A stretch of DNA of 56,288 nt, from NCBI GenBank assembly GCA_021780355.1, contig JAJXYX010000043.1, positions 1-56,288 on the forward strand, given 5' to 3'. Below are positions 15,254 through 23,843 of this stretch, in pieces (positions within the stretch are counted from its first letter, which is position 1; each line of letters begins with the position of its first letter). The stretch is from a bacterium. GTDB lineage: Bacteria; Chlamydiota; Chlamydiia; Chlamydiales; SM23-39. The translations under genes and the position numbers were made by a program. Under the pieces are notes generated by a model that saw only the letters and a program-made list of their open reading frames with translations, was not told where the DNA came from and did no database searches.

Positions 15254-16030
15254 ATGGGTGGTCAGTTTGTCTTTTTAGGGACGGGGGCGTCGGCGGGGGT
15301 TCCTTTGATAGGGTGCCAGTGCGCTGTGTGCCAGTCTTCTTTGCCCTATAACAATCGTTTGCGCTCAGCAGGGTGGCTTCGGGTAGGAGAAAAGTCTTTT
15401 TTAATTGATGTGGGGCCCGATTTTCGACAGCAGGCGCTGAAGCATGGGATTGAGCGGGTCGATGGGCTGCTGTTGACTCATACGCATTTTGACCATATTG
15501 CGGGGATCGACGACTTGAGGATCTATTCTGTTAGGCAAGAAAGGGCTGTTCCTTGCTTGCTGTCTCAGGAGAGTTATGATGAGCTGGCTACGCGCTATCA
15601 TTATTTTTTTAAGAAAGGAAAGAATCTGACGGCCCAGTTTTCTTATCAGGTGATGAATGATGAGGCGGGCGTCTTGGGATTTGAGGGGCTTTCGGTGAAG
15701 TATTTTCATTATAAGCAAGGCGATATGAAAGTGACGGGCTATCGGATTGGCGATTTTGCGTATCTGACAGATATCCGGGATTATGGCGAAACGATTTTTT
15801 CTTTTTTACAAGGGGTGAATTGTTTGGTGCTGAGCGCGCTTCGAGAAGAGCCGTCCCATTTGCATTTATCGCTGGATGAAGCGGTCGCCTTTGCTAGGAA
15901 AGCGGGAGCTCGGAAAACGAGACTGACCCACCTTTCCCATTTTTTGGATCATGAAGAGATCAACCAAAAACTGCCTCCTGATGTACAGGCAGGATACGAT
16001 GGGTTGACGATGGAATTTGAGGTGCTGTAG
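15254..16030 (+). CDS. MBL-fold phosphodiesterase (PhnP-like)
   Basis: A 258-residue metallo-beta-lactamase-fold protein. The N-terminal FLGTGASAGVPLIGC with CxCxxC (GCQCAVC) and the motif THTHFDHIAG match PhnP-type cyclic phosphodiesterases and the related 'YycJ/PhnP' group. The cysteines likely form a structural zinc site. Later metal ligands appear in YLTDI and LTHLSHFLDH. I chose ATG 15254 because AGAGG lies just upstream and the family start (MGGQFVFLG) begins here; the open frame extends back to 15149 through repeat-derived DNA. The stop overlaps the hflX start by one base, so the two are coupled. Confidence 0.8.
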   Translation: MGGQFVFLGTGASAGVPLIGCQCAVCQSSLPYNNRLRSAGWLRVGEKSFLIDVGPDFRQQALKHGIERVDGLLLTHTHFDHIAGIDDLRIYSVRQERAVPCLLSQESYDELATRYHYFFKKGKNLTAQFSYQVMNDEAGVLGFEGLSVKYFHYKQGDMKVTGYRIGDFAYLTDIRDYGETIFSFLQGVNCLVLSALREEPSHLHLSLDEAVAFARKAGARKTRLTHLSHFLDHEEINQKLPPDVQAGYDGLTMEFEVL

Positions 16031-17340
16031 TGGAGCCGGGACAGGGAAGACTAGTCGATTTACAACCAGAGCAGAAAAAAACTTTATTGGTAGGCACCTA
16101 TAAACAAACGAGCGATAAAGAGCTTTGCGCGGAGCAATTGAGCGAGCTGGAAAGTTTATGCGCAACGTATGGGTTAGAGGTGATAGAGAAAATCATGTGC
16201 CCGATTAAGGCATATGATGCTTCGACCTTTGTAGGCAAAGGGAAGGTCCAAGAGATTGCGGATTTGGTTTTGGAAAAAGGGATTGACGTCGTCATCTTTG
16301 ACGATGAAATTTCTCCCCAGCAGCAGAGAAATTTGGAGAAAATCTTTGAAAAAATCACGGTGGATCGAACAGAGCTGATTTTAGGCGTATTTGCTCAAAG
16401 GGCCCATTCCCGCGAGGCGCGCATACAAGTTGAACTTGCGACTCTTCGCTACCAGATGCCGAGGCTGAGAAGGATGTGGACCCACTTAAGCCGCCAAAGA
16501 TCGGGAGGATCGAGCGGCGGCGGAGGCGGCTACGTCAGAGGAGAAGGGGAGAAGCAGATTGAGATCGACCGAAGGATCGTGAGGCGCCGCTTAGATCGTT
16601 TGGAAGTAGAGCTGAAAGCCGTCAAACAGGCGCGAGATACACAAAGGCAAGCGCGGAAGCGAAGTGGAATCGCAACGTTTGCTATCGTCGGGTATACGAA
16701 TGTTGGTAAATCGACTTTAATGCGCGCTTTAACGGACGCCGATGTGCTGGTAGAAGATAAACTCTTTGCCACGCTCGATACGACGACACGCAAATATGTC
16801 CTTCCAAACCGCCAAGAAATTTTACTGATCGATACGGTGGGATTTATTCGTAAAATTCCTCACCTTTTGGTAGCGGCTTTTAAAAGCACTCTTGAAGAAG
16901 CTGTCCAAGCAGATATTTTGCTCCACCTAGTTGATGTCAGCAGCTCTGCTGCAGAAACGCAAGCGGAATCAACTCTGGCCGTTGTTAAGGAGCTGGGCGC
17001 TGAAAATGTCCCGATGATCACAGTATTAAACAAAATCGATCAGTGTCAAAATCGCCTTATGGCAGAGCGCATGAGGATCAAGTATCCAAAAACGGTAGAA
17101 ATTTCTGCCTTGCAAAAGCTTGGATTTGATCATCTTCTCGAATCGATGATCAATGAAATTTCTAAATTAAGAAAGCATGTCAAATTAAGAATCCCGCAAA
17201 GCCATTACGCTTTAGTCAGCGAACTCATGCGAGAGGGGAAAGTAAGCTCATGCGAGTATGAAGACAACGACGTCGTGCTTGAAGTAGAAATCCCTCGCAT
17301 CCTCGAGAAAAAAGTAGCTCTTTTTGAGGTGCTTTCGTGA
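16030..17340 (+). CDS. hflX: GTPase HflX (ribosome-splitting)
   Basis: A 436-residue HflX-type GTPase that binds the 50S subunit and can split stalled or idle ribosomes. The N-terminal nucleotide-binding subdomain (DASTFVGKGKVQEI) is followed by a glycine-rich linker (RSGGSSGGGGGYVRGEGEKQIE) and the G domain with G1 GYTNVGKST, G3 DTVGFI and G4 NKID. The gene starts with GTG at 16030, overlapping the previous stop by one base, and ends by sharing GTGA with radC. The three genes probably form one operon. Confidence 0.92.
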   Translation: MEPGQGRLVDLQPEQKKTLLVGTYKQTSDKELCAEQLSELESLCATYGLEVIEKIMCPIKAYDASTFVGKGKVQEIADLVLEKGIDVVIFDDEISPQQQRNLEKIFEKITVDRTELILGVFAQRAHSREARIQVELATLRYQMPRLRRMWTHLSRQRSGGSSGGGGGYVRGEGEKQIEIDRRIVRRRLDRLEVELKAVKQARDTQRQARKRSGIATFAIVGYTNVGKSTLMRALTDADVLVEDKLFATLDTTTRKYVLPNRQEILLIDTVGFIRKIPHLLVAAFKSTLEEAVQADILLHLVDVSSSAAETQAESTLAVVKELGAENVPMITVLNKIDQCQNRLMAERMRIKYPKTVEISALQKLGFDHLLESMINEISKLRKHVKLRIPQSHYALVSELMREGKVSSCEYEDNDVVLEVEIPRILEKKVALFEVLS

Positions 17341-18233
17341 CGCTTCCTCCCTGTCGAGCTTCTTTAGATGTGCTGGACGACGAACTCACTTCGACGTTAT
17401 TTGCAGATTATTACTATTCTACCTATGCAGCCTCGAGCGCATCTACTTTATTTCGGTTCCATGAAGAGCCTTTCCCAATAGATGGAGATCCTTCCTTATC
17501 TCTCCCAGAGCTTCCCTCGTTAAAAGAACCCAAATTATCCGCCCGGATTTTTTCCAAAATCAAGTCTCTTCCAGCTCAAGACCGTCCTCGAGAGCGTTTA
17601 GCGCAGGTGGGTCCTGAAGCCCTTTCCACCATCGAGCTCCTCGCTATTTTACTAGGCAATGGGACTAAAAACTGCTCTGTTTTACAGCTAGCCGCTCAAC
17701 TCATGTCCCATTTTGGCACTCTTCACGCCCTTTCCGAGGCGAGCGTGCAAGAGCTCTCTTCTCTCAAAGGCATCGGCTTTGCCAAAGCCGTGCAGCTTAA
17801 AGCCGCCTTCAGCCTTCATGCAAGACTCCCCATCGGCCCCATCGATAAAATCGTGTTCGATAAAGCCAGCAAAATCTACGATCTCATCGGCTCTGAGCTA
17901 AAAAAAGAAAAAGTTGAAGTGCTTATGGTCATTCTTCTTGATGCCAGAAAGCGCTTTATCCATCGAGAAATCGCCGCAAAAGGCATTTTAAATCAGATTT
18001 TAATCCACCCGCGCGAAATCTTTCATTTAGCTATCAAGCATCGCGCTCACAGCATCGTCATCGCCCACAACCACCCCTCAGGAGATGTAGTCCCTTCCCA
18101 GCAAGATCTCCACATGACGCAAATTCTAAGAAAATCAGGCGAAATTTTAGGCATCAAACTGATAGATCATCTGATTGTAGCAGGAGAAGAGTACATTTCT
18201 CTCGCTGAGAAAAATCTTCTTCATGATGTTTAG
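17337..18233 (+). CDS. radC: RadC-family JAB protein with N-terminal extension
   Basis: A 298-residue protein. Residues about 78-298 form a standard RadC: an RPRERLAQVGPEALSTIELLAILLGNG helical region, a helix-hairpin-helix (LSSLKGIGFAKAVQLKAA), then the JAB/MPN metal motif AHNHPSGDVVPSQQD with His244, His246 and Asp250 placed for zinc. The old link to DNA repair is doubtful; the JAB fold suggests a metallopeptidase-like activity. Family members are usually about 225 residues, so the first 75 residues (tyrosine- and serine-rich, DYYYSTYAASS) are an unusual addition. The GTG start overlaps the hflX stop by 4 bp. Confidence 0.85.
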   Translation: MTLPPCRASLDVLDDELTSTLFADYYYSTYAASSASTLFRFHEEPFPIDGDPSLSLPELPSLKEPKLSARIFSKIKSLPAQDRPRERLAQVGPEALSTIELLAILLGNGTKNCSVLQLAAQLMSHFGTLHALSEASVQELSSLKGIGFAKAVQLKAAFSLHARLPIGPIDKIVFDKASKIYDLIGSELKKEKVEVLMVILLDARKRFIHREIAAKGILNQILIHPREIFHLAIKHRAHSIVIAHNHPSGDVVPSQQDLHMTQILRKSGEILGIKLIDHLIVAGEEYISLAEKNLLHDV

Positions 18234-18234
18234 T

Positions 18235-18366
18235 TGGGGCTCCGCCCCAAACCCCGCTAAAAGGCTATCGCCCTTTAGAATCCCTTTTGTTTTTTTTTAT
18301 TTTCAAAAAAATCAAAAAGGATTCTAAAGGGCGATAGCCCTTTAGCGGGGTTTGGGGCGGAGCCCC
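18235..18366. repeat. REP-like inverted pair between convergent genes
   Basis: Two REP units in opposite orientation face each other across a T-rich centre (18290-18320). Each has GGGGC-TCC-GCCCC and AAAGGGCGATAGCCCTTT-type hairpins. The arms are complementary over about 50 bp, so the whole can fold into one long hairpin. It lies between radC and pdhB and probably terminates both. Confidence 0.85.
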
Positions 18367-18385
18367 ATCCTGAGGAATTCACAAA

Positions 18386-19372
18386 TTATCGAACAGGGAG
18401 AAGTTCTTGTAGGGCGGCGAGGATTCTTTCTTTGTTGGGAAGCGTTTCTTTTTCGAGGATTTTGGAGTATGGCATGGGAGTTTCTCGTTGGCAGACGCGG
18501 ACGAGGGGGGCGTCGAGATCATCGAAGCAGTGTTCGATGATTTGAAAGCCCACTTCGGCGGAGATGCCGGCGAAGATGTGACCTTCTTCGACGATGGCGC
18601 AGCGGTGCGTTTTGCGAACCGAGGCGGCAATGGTTGCGATGTCGAGGGGTTTGATGGTCCTGAGGTCGATGATCTCTACTTGGACGCCTTGCTTGGCGAG
18701 CTCGTCTGCGGCTTCGCGGCAGAACTTGAGCATGCGCGAGTAGGAAATGAGGGTGATGTGCTTGCCTTCGCGGATGACTTTGGCTTTGCCGATGGGGACG
18801 AGGTACTCTTCCGTGGGGATCTCCATCTTGTCGCCGTAGTCGAGCTCATTTTCTAAGAAGATGACGGGGTTGTTGGAACGGATGGAGGCTTTCAGAAGAC
18901 CTTTCGCATCGTAGGCGTTGCTTGGGGCTATGACGATGAAACCGGGGAGGTGGCCGTAAATGGCCTCTACACAGTGGGAGTGCTGGCAAGAGACTTGAGC
19001 GGCAGCTCCATTTGGGCCTCGGAAGACGATAGGGACTTTAAAACGACCGTTGGACATGTAGTAGGCTTTGCAGGCGTTCGAGATGAGCTGATCCGCGGCG
19101 ACGAAGGAAAAGTTCCAGCTCATGAACTCTACAATCGGGCGCAGACCTGTTTGAGCAGCTCCGATGGCGATGCCGGCAAAACCGTTTTCGGCAATCGGCG
19201 TGTCGATGACGCGCTCGGGACCCCATTTGTCCAGCATGCCTTTGGTGACTTTGTAGGCGCCATTATATTCCGCTACTTCTTCGCCAAGGATGAACACGGT
19301 AGAATCGCGGGTCATCTCCTCATCGATCGCTTGCCTGAGGGCTTCTCGAATTTCAACGATTTGCGTTCCCAT
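18386..19372 (-). CDS. pdhB: Pyruvate dehydrogenase E1 beta subunit
   Basis: A 328-residue E1-beta of the pyruvate dehydrogenase complex. It opens EIREALRQAIDEEMTRD and contains GEEVAEYNGAYKVTKGM, DTPIAENGFAGIAIGAA, the FRGPNGAA region and a C-terminal EGHIFAGISAEV. With PdhA it forms the ThDP-dependent heterotetramer that decarboxylates pyruvate and loads the lipoyl group of E2. I prefer the ATG at 19372 because GAGGAAGG stands directly before it; a longer frame starts at 19390. It overlaps the end of pdhA and is coupled to it. Confidence 0.95.
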   Translation of the reverse strand: MGTQIVEIREALRQAIDEEMTRDSTVFILGEEVAEYNGAYKVTKGMLDKWGPERVIDTPIAENGFAGIAIGAAQTGLRPIVEFMSWNFSFVAADQLISNACKAYYMSNGRFKVPIVFRGPNGAAAQVSCQHSHCVEAIYGHLPGFIVIAPSNAYDAKGLLKASIRSNNPVIFLENELDYGDKMEIPTEEYLVPIGKAKVIREGKHITLISYSRMLKFCREAADELAKQGVQVEIIDLRTIKPLDIATIAASVRKTHRCAIVEEGHIFAGISAEVGFQIIEHCFDDLDAPLVRVCQRETPMPYSKILEKETLPNKERILAALQELLPVR

Positions 19373-20402
19373 TTCCTTCCTCTGGAGCAAATACTCCCTC
19401 TTCTAATGTCATTGGGTTAGGCCAAGGACTTTCTTCTGCAAATTTCATCGCGGCAATCACGATCTCTTTTTGTTGGGTATCTAGTTCTTTGAAAGTAGAT
19501 TCATTGAGCATGCCATGCTGGGTGAGCGCTTCTTTCATCAAAAGGATTGGGTCGTTCTCCATGGTTTTGTGCAGCTCTTCTTTTGAGCGATAGAGTGCGG
19601 GATCTGAAATAGAGTGCCCGCGGAATCGTTGGGTGATCGCTTCAATGAGTACGGGTCGAGAGGTGCTGAGCACTTCATGGTAAGCCTCTTTGAATCCTGC
19701 ATAGCAATTAAAAAAATCCATGCCGTTGAGAGTATAGGATTTGATGCCATAACTGCTTGCATAGTGCTTTGCGATCGGCTGGACGGCGACGGCTCTTTGC
19801 ACGGAAGTTCCCATGCCCCATTGATTGTTTTCAATGACGTAAAGACAAGGCAGGTTCCATAGGGCGGCCATATTGAGTGATTCGTGCACAGCCCCTTGCA
19901 CGACAGCCCCATCTCCTAGAAAACAAAAAGAGGCCCACCCTTTCTTTTTCAGATACTTGATGCTGAATGCGGCGCCAGTCGCAATGGGCACGTGTCCTCC
20001 GACAATGGCGAGCCCGCCGAGCAGGTGATCGGCATAGATATGCATCGATCCCCCTTTTCCTCCTGCATTCCCTGTCGCTTTGCCATAAAGCTCTGCCATC
20101 ATCTCATTCGGCGTCGCGTGGAGTAAAAGAGCTAAAGCATGGCAGCGGTAAGTCGTTGTAAACCAGTTGTCGGAGCCCGCTGCAGCAACGCAACCGACCT
20201 GAATGGCCTCTTGCCCCATGTAAGAATGATAAAATCCTCCTACCTTGCCTTGCTGATAGGCGGCCTCGCCTCGGATTTCAAAATTCCTGATGAGGAGCAT
20301 TTGCTCTAAGAGCTTTAAAAGTTTTTCCTTCCCCAACTCTTCAATGACAGCGTCTCGGTTGGAAGGGAAAAAATGGTAAGGGGTGTTTGTCTCGTCTTTC
20401 AT
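19353..20402 (-). CDS. pdhA: Pyruvate dehydrogenase E1 alpha subunit
   Basis: A 349-residue E1-alpha. The ThDP motif is GDGAVVQGAVHESLNMAALWNLPCLYVIENN, and MGQEAIQVG, GGKGGSMHIY, NQWGMGTS and the regulatory-loop RFRGHSISDP are all present. It binds ThDP with PdhB. In Chlamydia pdhA, pdhB and pdhC are contiguous; here pdhC lies about 12 kb away at 31881. The gene probably follows the small lipoprotein gene at 20465-20617 in one minus-strand transcript. Confidence 0.95.
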   Translation of the reverse strand: MKDETNTPYHFFPSNRDAVIEELGKEKLLKLLEQMLLIRNFEIRGEAAYQQGKVGGFYHSYMGQEAIQVGCVAAAGSDNWFTTTYRCHALALLLHATPNEMMAELYGKATGNAGGKGGSMHIYADHLLGGLAIVGGHVPIATGAAFSIKYLKKKGWASFCFLGDGAVVQGAVHESLNMAALWNLPCLYVIENNQWGMGTSVQRAVAVQPIAKHYASSYGIKSYTLNGMDFFNCYAGFKEAYHEVLSTSRPVLIEAITQRFRGHSISDPALYRSKEELHKTMENDPILLMKEALTQHGMLNESTFKELDTQQKEIVIAAMKFAEESPWPNPMTLEEGVFAPEEGNGNANR

Positions 20403-20464
20403 GTCTTTGCGTTCTTAGTCTAAACCGGCGTATAAACAGTTAAGTAATAATTTTGCAAGAGATC

Positions 20465-20617
20465 TTACCCCATGCCCGGCATGCCAGAGCCGTGGTTCGG
20501 AACCACGTGGGGATTGTTGGTGACCGGGACTGTTCTCAAATCGTCGTCTTCATCATAAAACTGAAAACAACCAGTTAAGGTTAAGAGGGGGAGGAGGAAG
20601 AAAACACATTTTTTCAT
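20465..20617 (-). CDS. Small lipoprotein (50 aa)
   Basis: A 50-residue frame on the minus strand starts at ATG 20617 with GAGG about 8 bp upstream. The signal peptide MKKCVFFLLPLLTLTGC ends in a lipobox LTGC, so Cys17 would be lipidated. The mature part is about 34 residues, with an acidic stretch (YDEDDD) and a Pro/Asn/Gly/His-rich tail. It lies just upstream of pdhA in the same direction. The gene is too short for ordinary gene finding; the clean lipobox makes it credible. Function unknown. Confidence 0.7.
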   Translation of the reverse strand: MKKCVFFLLPLLTLTGCFQFYDEDDDLRTVPVTNNPHVVPNHGSGMPGMG

Positions 20618-20776
20618 GATACAGCCTCGGCTTATAAAATTACTCTTCTCAGGATACCCAAATGGGGAGAAAAAAGAAATGGGTTTATTCCAGTGAGGAA
20701 TAGGCGGGCTGGGAGGAGATAAAATGAGAATTGCTTTTAATCGAAAAATTCTGTTTCATAGGGGGTTTTACATTGG

Positions 20777-21481
20777 GTGACTATGGCTCCGCGACCTATC
20801 TATTATGACACCGAAACTACAGGTGTAAGACCGGCTAAAGATCGAATTATCGAGATTGCAGCTTACGATGTGGAAAGAGATCGAACGTTTTGTTCTTTTG
20901 TTTATCCTGAAGGGCCGATTCCTCCGGAATCTACCGCTATTTCCGGCATCACAGATGAAATGGTGAAGGGAGCTCCCTTATTTAGCGAGGTGGGGCCTGC
21001 CTTTGCGGCCTTTTGCGAGGGAGATGTGGTTTTAGTAGCTCATAATAACGATCAGTTTGATAAGCTTTTTTTGGAGCATGAGTACAATCGGTTTGGCCTT
21101 TCTATGCCAAGCTGGCTCTATTTTGATACGTTGAAATGGTCGCGCAAGTATCGGCCCGATTTGCCGCGCCATTCTTTGCAATTTTTGAGAGAATTATTTG
21201 GGATCGAGGCCAACCAGGCTCATAGGGCTTTAGATGACGTCTATGTGCTTCATCAAGTGTCTACGAGGCTGATCGACGATTTGAGTTGGGATGAAATTTT
21301 ACGTTTGATGACCCAATCTTCTGAGATCACTAGAATGCCGTTTGGCAAATATGCGGGAAAACCTCTTTCCGAGGTTCCTAAAGATTACGTTAGCTGGCTT
21401 GCGAAAAACGGCGCGTTAGATAAATCGGAAAACGCAGCGCTTCGGGAAAATTTTAAAAAATTAGGTCTTTTGGGGGAATAA
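20777..21481 (+). CDS. DEDDh 3'-5' exonuclease (DnaQ-like) with DUF3820 tail
   Basis: A 234-residue protein. An N-terminal DnaQ-type exonuclease domain carries ExoI YYDTETTG (Asp-x-Glu), ExoII AHNNDQFDK and ExoIII HRALDDVYVL (His...Asp), the full DEDDh set. Residues about 185-230 (MPFGKYAGKPLSEVPKDYVSWLAKN) form a small DUF3820-type domain often attached to such exonucleases. It could proofread, repair or degrade single-stranded DNA or RNA. The start is uncertain: GTG 20777 or ATG 20783, neither with a convincing ribosome binding site. It abuts the next gene. Confidence 0.88.
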   Translation: MTMAPRPIYYDTETTGVRPAKDRIIEIAAYDVERDRTFCSFVYPEGPIPPESTAISGITDEMVKGAPLFSEVGPAFAAFCEGDVVLVAHNNDQFDKLFLEHEYNRFGLSMPSWLYFDTLKWSRKYRPDLPRHSLQFLRELFGIEANQAHRALDDVYVLHQVSTRLIDDLSWDEILRLMTQSSEITRMPFGKYAGKPLSEVPKDYVSWLAKNGALDKSENAALRENFKKLGLLGE

Positions 21482-22312
21482 ATGAACGTCAAAATTGCGA
21501 TCATTGGCTGTGGATACATTGGCATGAAGGCAGCGGCCCATTGGAGCGAAATGGGGCATCATGTGACGGCGACGACGCGCCATCCGGAACGATTGCCCGA
21601 TTTGGCAAAAGTGGCCCAAAAAACTTTGATCCTCAAGGGAGATGACGAGGAGGGGCTCGCCTCTCTTATCGCTGCGAATGATGTTCTAGTGATCACAATT
21701 GCAGCCGATAGCATCGATCAATATGAAAATGCCTATTTGCATACCTCCCAGCAGATCCGCGCTCTCGCTTTAGAAATGAACGAACCTCGCCGTTTAATCT
21801 ATACGAGCAGCACTTCGGTATACGGAGATCATCACGGGCTTTGGGTAGATGAAACAGCCTCTTTAACGGCTCCTTCCGAGCAAGGGAAAATTCTCATCCA
21901 ATCGGAAAAAACCTATCTTTCCTTATCAGAATGCCATTGGCATGTATGCATTTTGCGTCTTGCCGAGATTTACGGTCCCGATAGAGAGATCTCTCGCCGG
22001 GCAAAACATATGGAAGGGCATAAATTGCCAGGTTCGGGCGATCAGTATACGAACATGGTGCATAAAGAAGATGTCGCGGCAGCCTTGGATTACGCGCTTC
22101 GGTATCGTTTAGAGGGAATTTATAATGTTGTTGACGATGAGCATCCGACTCGCAAAGAATTATACGACCGCATTGCTCATCAGCGCCACTGGCCTCTTCT
22201 TGAATGGGATCCTACTCTAACAAGCATGCATGGAGGCAACAAAAGAGTATCGAACCATAAAATTAAATCAGAAGGTTTTGTTTTTTCCTTTCCACATAGA
22301 ATTTTAGATTAA
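21482..22312 (+). CDS. NAD(P)-dependent epimerase-like Rossmann protein
   Basis: A 276-residue extended short-chain dehydrogenase-type protein of the YeeZ-like group. It has an N-terminal glycine motif IGCGYIGMKAA for dinucleotide binding, YTSSTSVYGDHHG with a Ser/Tyr near the active site, and the nucleotide-sugar-type LRLAEIYGP and MVHKEDVAAALDYAL. The substrate is unknown. It starts directly after the exonuclease stop, so the two share a transcript. A MITE-like palindrome lies at its 3' end. Confidence 0.8.
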   Translation: MNVKIAIIGCGYIGMKAAAHWSEMGHHVTATTRHPERLPDLAKVAQKTLILKGDDEEGLASLIAANDVLVITIAADSIDQYENAYLHTSQQIRALALEMNEPRRLIYTSSTSVYGDHHGLWVDETASLTAPSEQGKILIQSEKTYLSLSECHWHVCILRLAEIYGPDREISRRAKHMEGHKLPGSGDQYTNMVHKEDVAAALDYALRYRLEGIYNVVDDEHPTRKELYDRIAHQRHWPLLEWDPTLTSMHGGNKRVSNHKIKSEGFVFSFPHRILD

Positions 22313-22335
22313 AAACTGTCGTTGAAATTCTCCAA

Positions 22336-22502
22336 TATACCGTTCGTAACTCAAGAATCGGCTATTGGATGAGATTGAAAGCTGCCAAAAATTGATCGCC
22401 GCAAAGTGGGCTAGTATGAGGCAATACAACCCACTTTGCGGCGATCGATTTTTGGCGCTTTGAACTCGTCCAATAGCCGATTCTTGAGTCACGAACGGTA
22501 TA
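22336..22502. mobile_element. MITE-like palindromic element, copy 2
   Basis: A 167-bp palindrome with ends TATACCGTTCGTAACTCAAG / its complement and the same central TTGTATTGCCTC motif as copy 1, here on the opposite strand. Outside the TA ends the complementarity continues (GTCGTTGAA before, TTCAACGAC after). It lies between the convergent genes ending at 22312 and 22526. Confidence 0.82.
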
Positions 22503-22525
22503 CAAAGAAATTCAACGACCGCCTC

Positions 22526-22864
22526 TTATTCGGAAAGAGCTTCTTCTTGTAGATTAGGAGATGCAGGCGAGATATTTTGAGGTAGAAACCAAGTGGTTTT
22601 TAGCGCCAGCGTTAACTCTTCGATTTTTTTGCTTGTTTTGGCGACAAATTTATTGCCGGTGAATAGTTGGATTGGCTTGCCTTTAATCAAGATTCGTTTG
22701 TCGTTATGATCTGCGATCCATTTATGAATTTTTGCCACAGTCGCTTCAAGCGCTTCTGGGGTGACCAGTTCGTCTTGTCTTTTTAATACTTCCTCTAGTT
22801 TTTTTCTGGCTTTTTTAATGGTTTGACTTTCAGGCGCGCACTTTTTTTTCCCTTCGTCGCTCAT
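22526..22864 (-). CDS. Hypothetical 112-aa protein
   Basis: A small basic protein with AGAGGAG 6 bp before its ATG. The N-terminal half is helical and Lys/Glu-rich (TIKKARKKLEEVLKRQDELVTPEALEATVAKIHKWIADH), probably a coiled coil. A short KRILIKGKPIQLFTGNKF segment and a helix with EELTLALKTTWFLP follow. I do not recognise it. It is divergent from rpiA and ends against the MITE-like element. Confidence 0.65.
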   Translation of the reverse strand: MSDEGKKKCAPESQTIKKARKKLEEVLKRQDELVTPEALEATVAKIHKWIADHNDKRILIKGKPIQLFTGNKFVAKTSKKIEELTLALKTTWFLPQNISPASPNLQEEALSE

Positions 22865-22956
22865 TTTAACTCCTCTGGTGGACCTGCGAGAATGCTAAAA
22901 GAATTTCATTTAAATAGCTAGAAAAAACTATGCTGAAAAGATATGCGGAGGATAGT

Positions 22957-23679
22957 ATGAATGCGATAGAAATAAAAAAAGAATTAGGTTTAAGAGCTGC
23001 TCAATTGATTCAATCCGGGATGATCGTCGGTCTCGGCACTGGTTCTACTGCTGAGTGTTTTATTCATAGCCTGCTTGAGCGGGTCCAAAAAGAAAAACTA
23101 ACCATTCAAGCCGTTGCCAGTTCAGAGCGTTCGGCAGAATTAGCGCGAGCAGGCGGCGTTTCCGTCTTAGATCTCAATGAGGCCTCTCATGTCGACATCA
23201 CCGTTGATGGAGCCGATGAAATCGATCCCGAAAAGCGTCTGATTAAAGGAGCTGGCGGAGCTCTGCTTCGAGAAAAAATCCTAGCCTCCTCCAGTCGCAG
23301 CATGCTCGTCATCGCCGATGAAACCAAGTTAGTTCCTCACCTCGGAAAAACAAAACTCCCCCTAGAAATTCTCCCCTACGGCGCCGCCGCCACCCGCCGC
23401 CATATCGAAGCCCTCGGACACAAAGCTTCCTGGAGATTAAGCCCCTTCAGCCCCCTCCGCCCCACCTTTCATCTACCCCAGCAATCAGAAAATCTCTTCC
23501 TCACAGACAACAATAATCTCATCCTCGATCTCACTTTCAGTCACCCTCTCCAAAACCCCGAAGAGCTTCATCACGAACTCACCCAAATCCCCGGAGTACT
23601 CGAAACCGGCTTCTTTTTCCACCTAGCCAAAACAATCCTCATCGGCCGTCTTAATGGCAAAGTCGATCAAATTTCTTAG
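22957..23679 (+). CDS. rpiA: Ribose-5-phosphate isomerase A
   Basis: A 240-residue RpiA that interconverts ribose 5-phosphate and ribulose 5-phosphate in the pentose phosphate pathway. The motifs GLGTGSTA (phosphate loop), DGADEID and KGAGGALLREK (catalytic Asp, Glu and Lys) are intact. ATG 22957 has GGAGG 5 bp upstream, so it is preferred over the in-frame ATG at 22930. The 3' third is rich in CCC and CTC codons compared with neighbours. A REP-like inverted pair follows the stop. Confidence 0.95.
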   Translation: MNAIEIKKELGLRAAQLIQSGMIVGLGTGSTAECFIHSLLERVQKEKLTIQAVASSERSAELARAGGVSVLDLNEASHVDITVDGADEIDPEKRLIKGAGGALLREKILASSSRSMLVIADETKLVPHLGKTKLPLEILPYGAAATRRHIEALGHKASWRLSPFSPLRPTFHLPQQSENLFLTDNNNLILDLTFSHPLQNPEELHHELTQIPGVLETGFFFHLAKTILIGRLNGKVDQIS

Positions 23680-23688
23680 CGCATAGAT

Positions 23689-23836
23689 GGGGCTTCGCCC
23701 CAAACCCCACCAAAGGACTATCGTCCTTTGGAAACCTATTTACTTTACGAATCATCAATCGCTGCGATTGATGATTCAAAAACAAATAGGAGTCCAGAGG
23801 ACGTAGTCCTTTGGCGGAGTGTGGGGCGGAGCCCCG
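23689..23836. repeat. REP-like inverted pair between rpiA and pepF
   Basis: Units in opposite orientation, each with GGGGC-TTC-GCCCC-type (or GGA loop) and AAAGGAC-TAT-GTCCTTT-type hairpins, flank a central palindrome around GAATCATCAATCGCTGCGATTG (23750-23780 region). It probably forms one long hairpin and terminates both convergent genes. Confidence 0.82.
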
Positions 23837-23843
23837 CTATCGA

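Noticed and set aside
18488-19420. Plus-strand frames of 122 and 156 codons opposite pdhB and pdhA
   Set aside because: Shadows of the pyruvate dehydrogenase genes.
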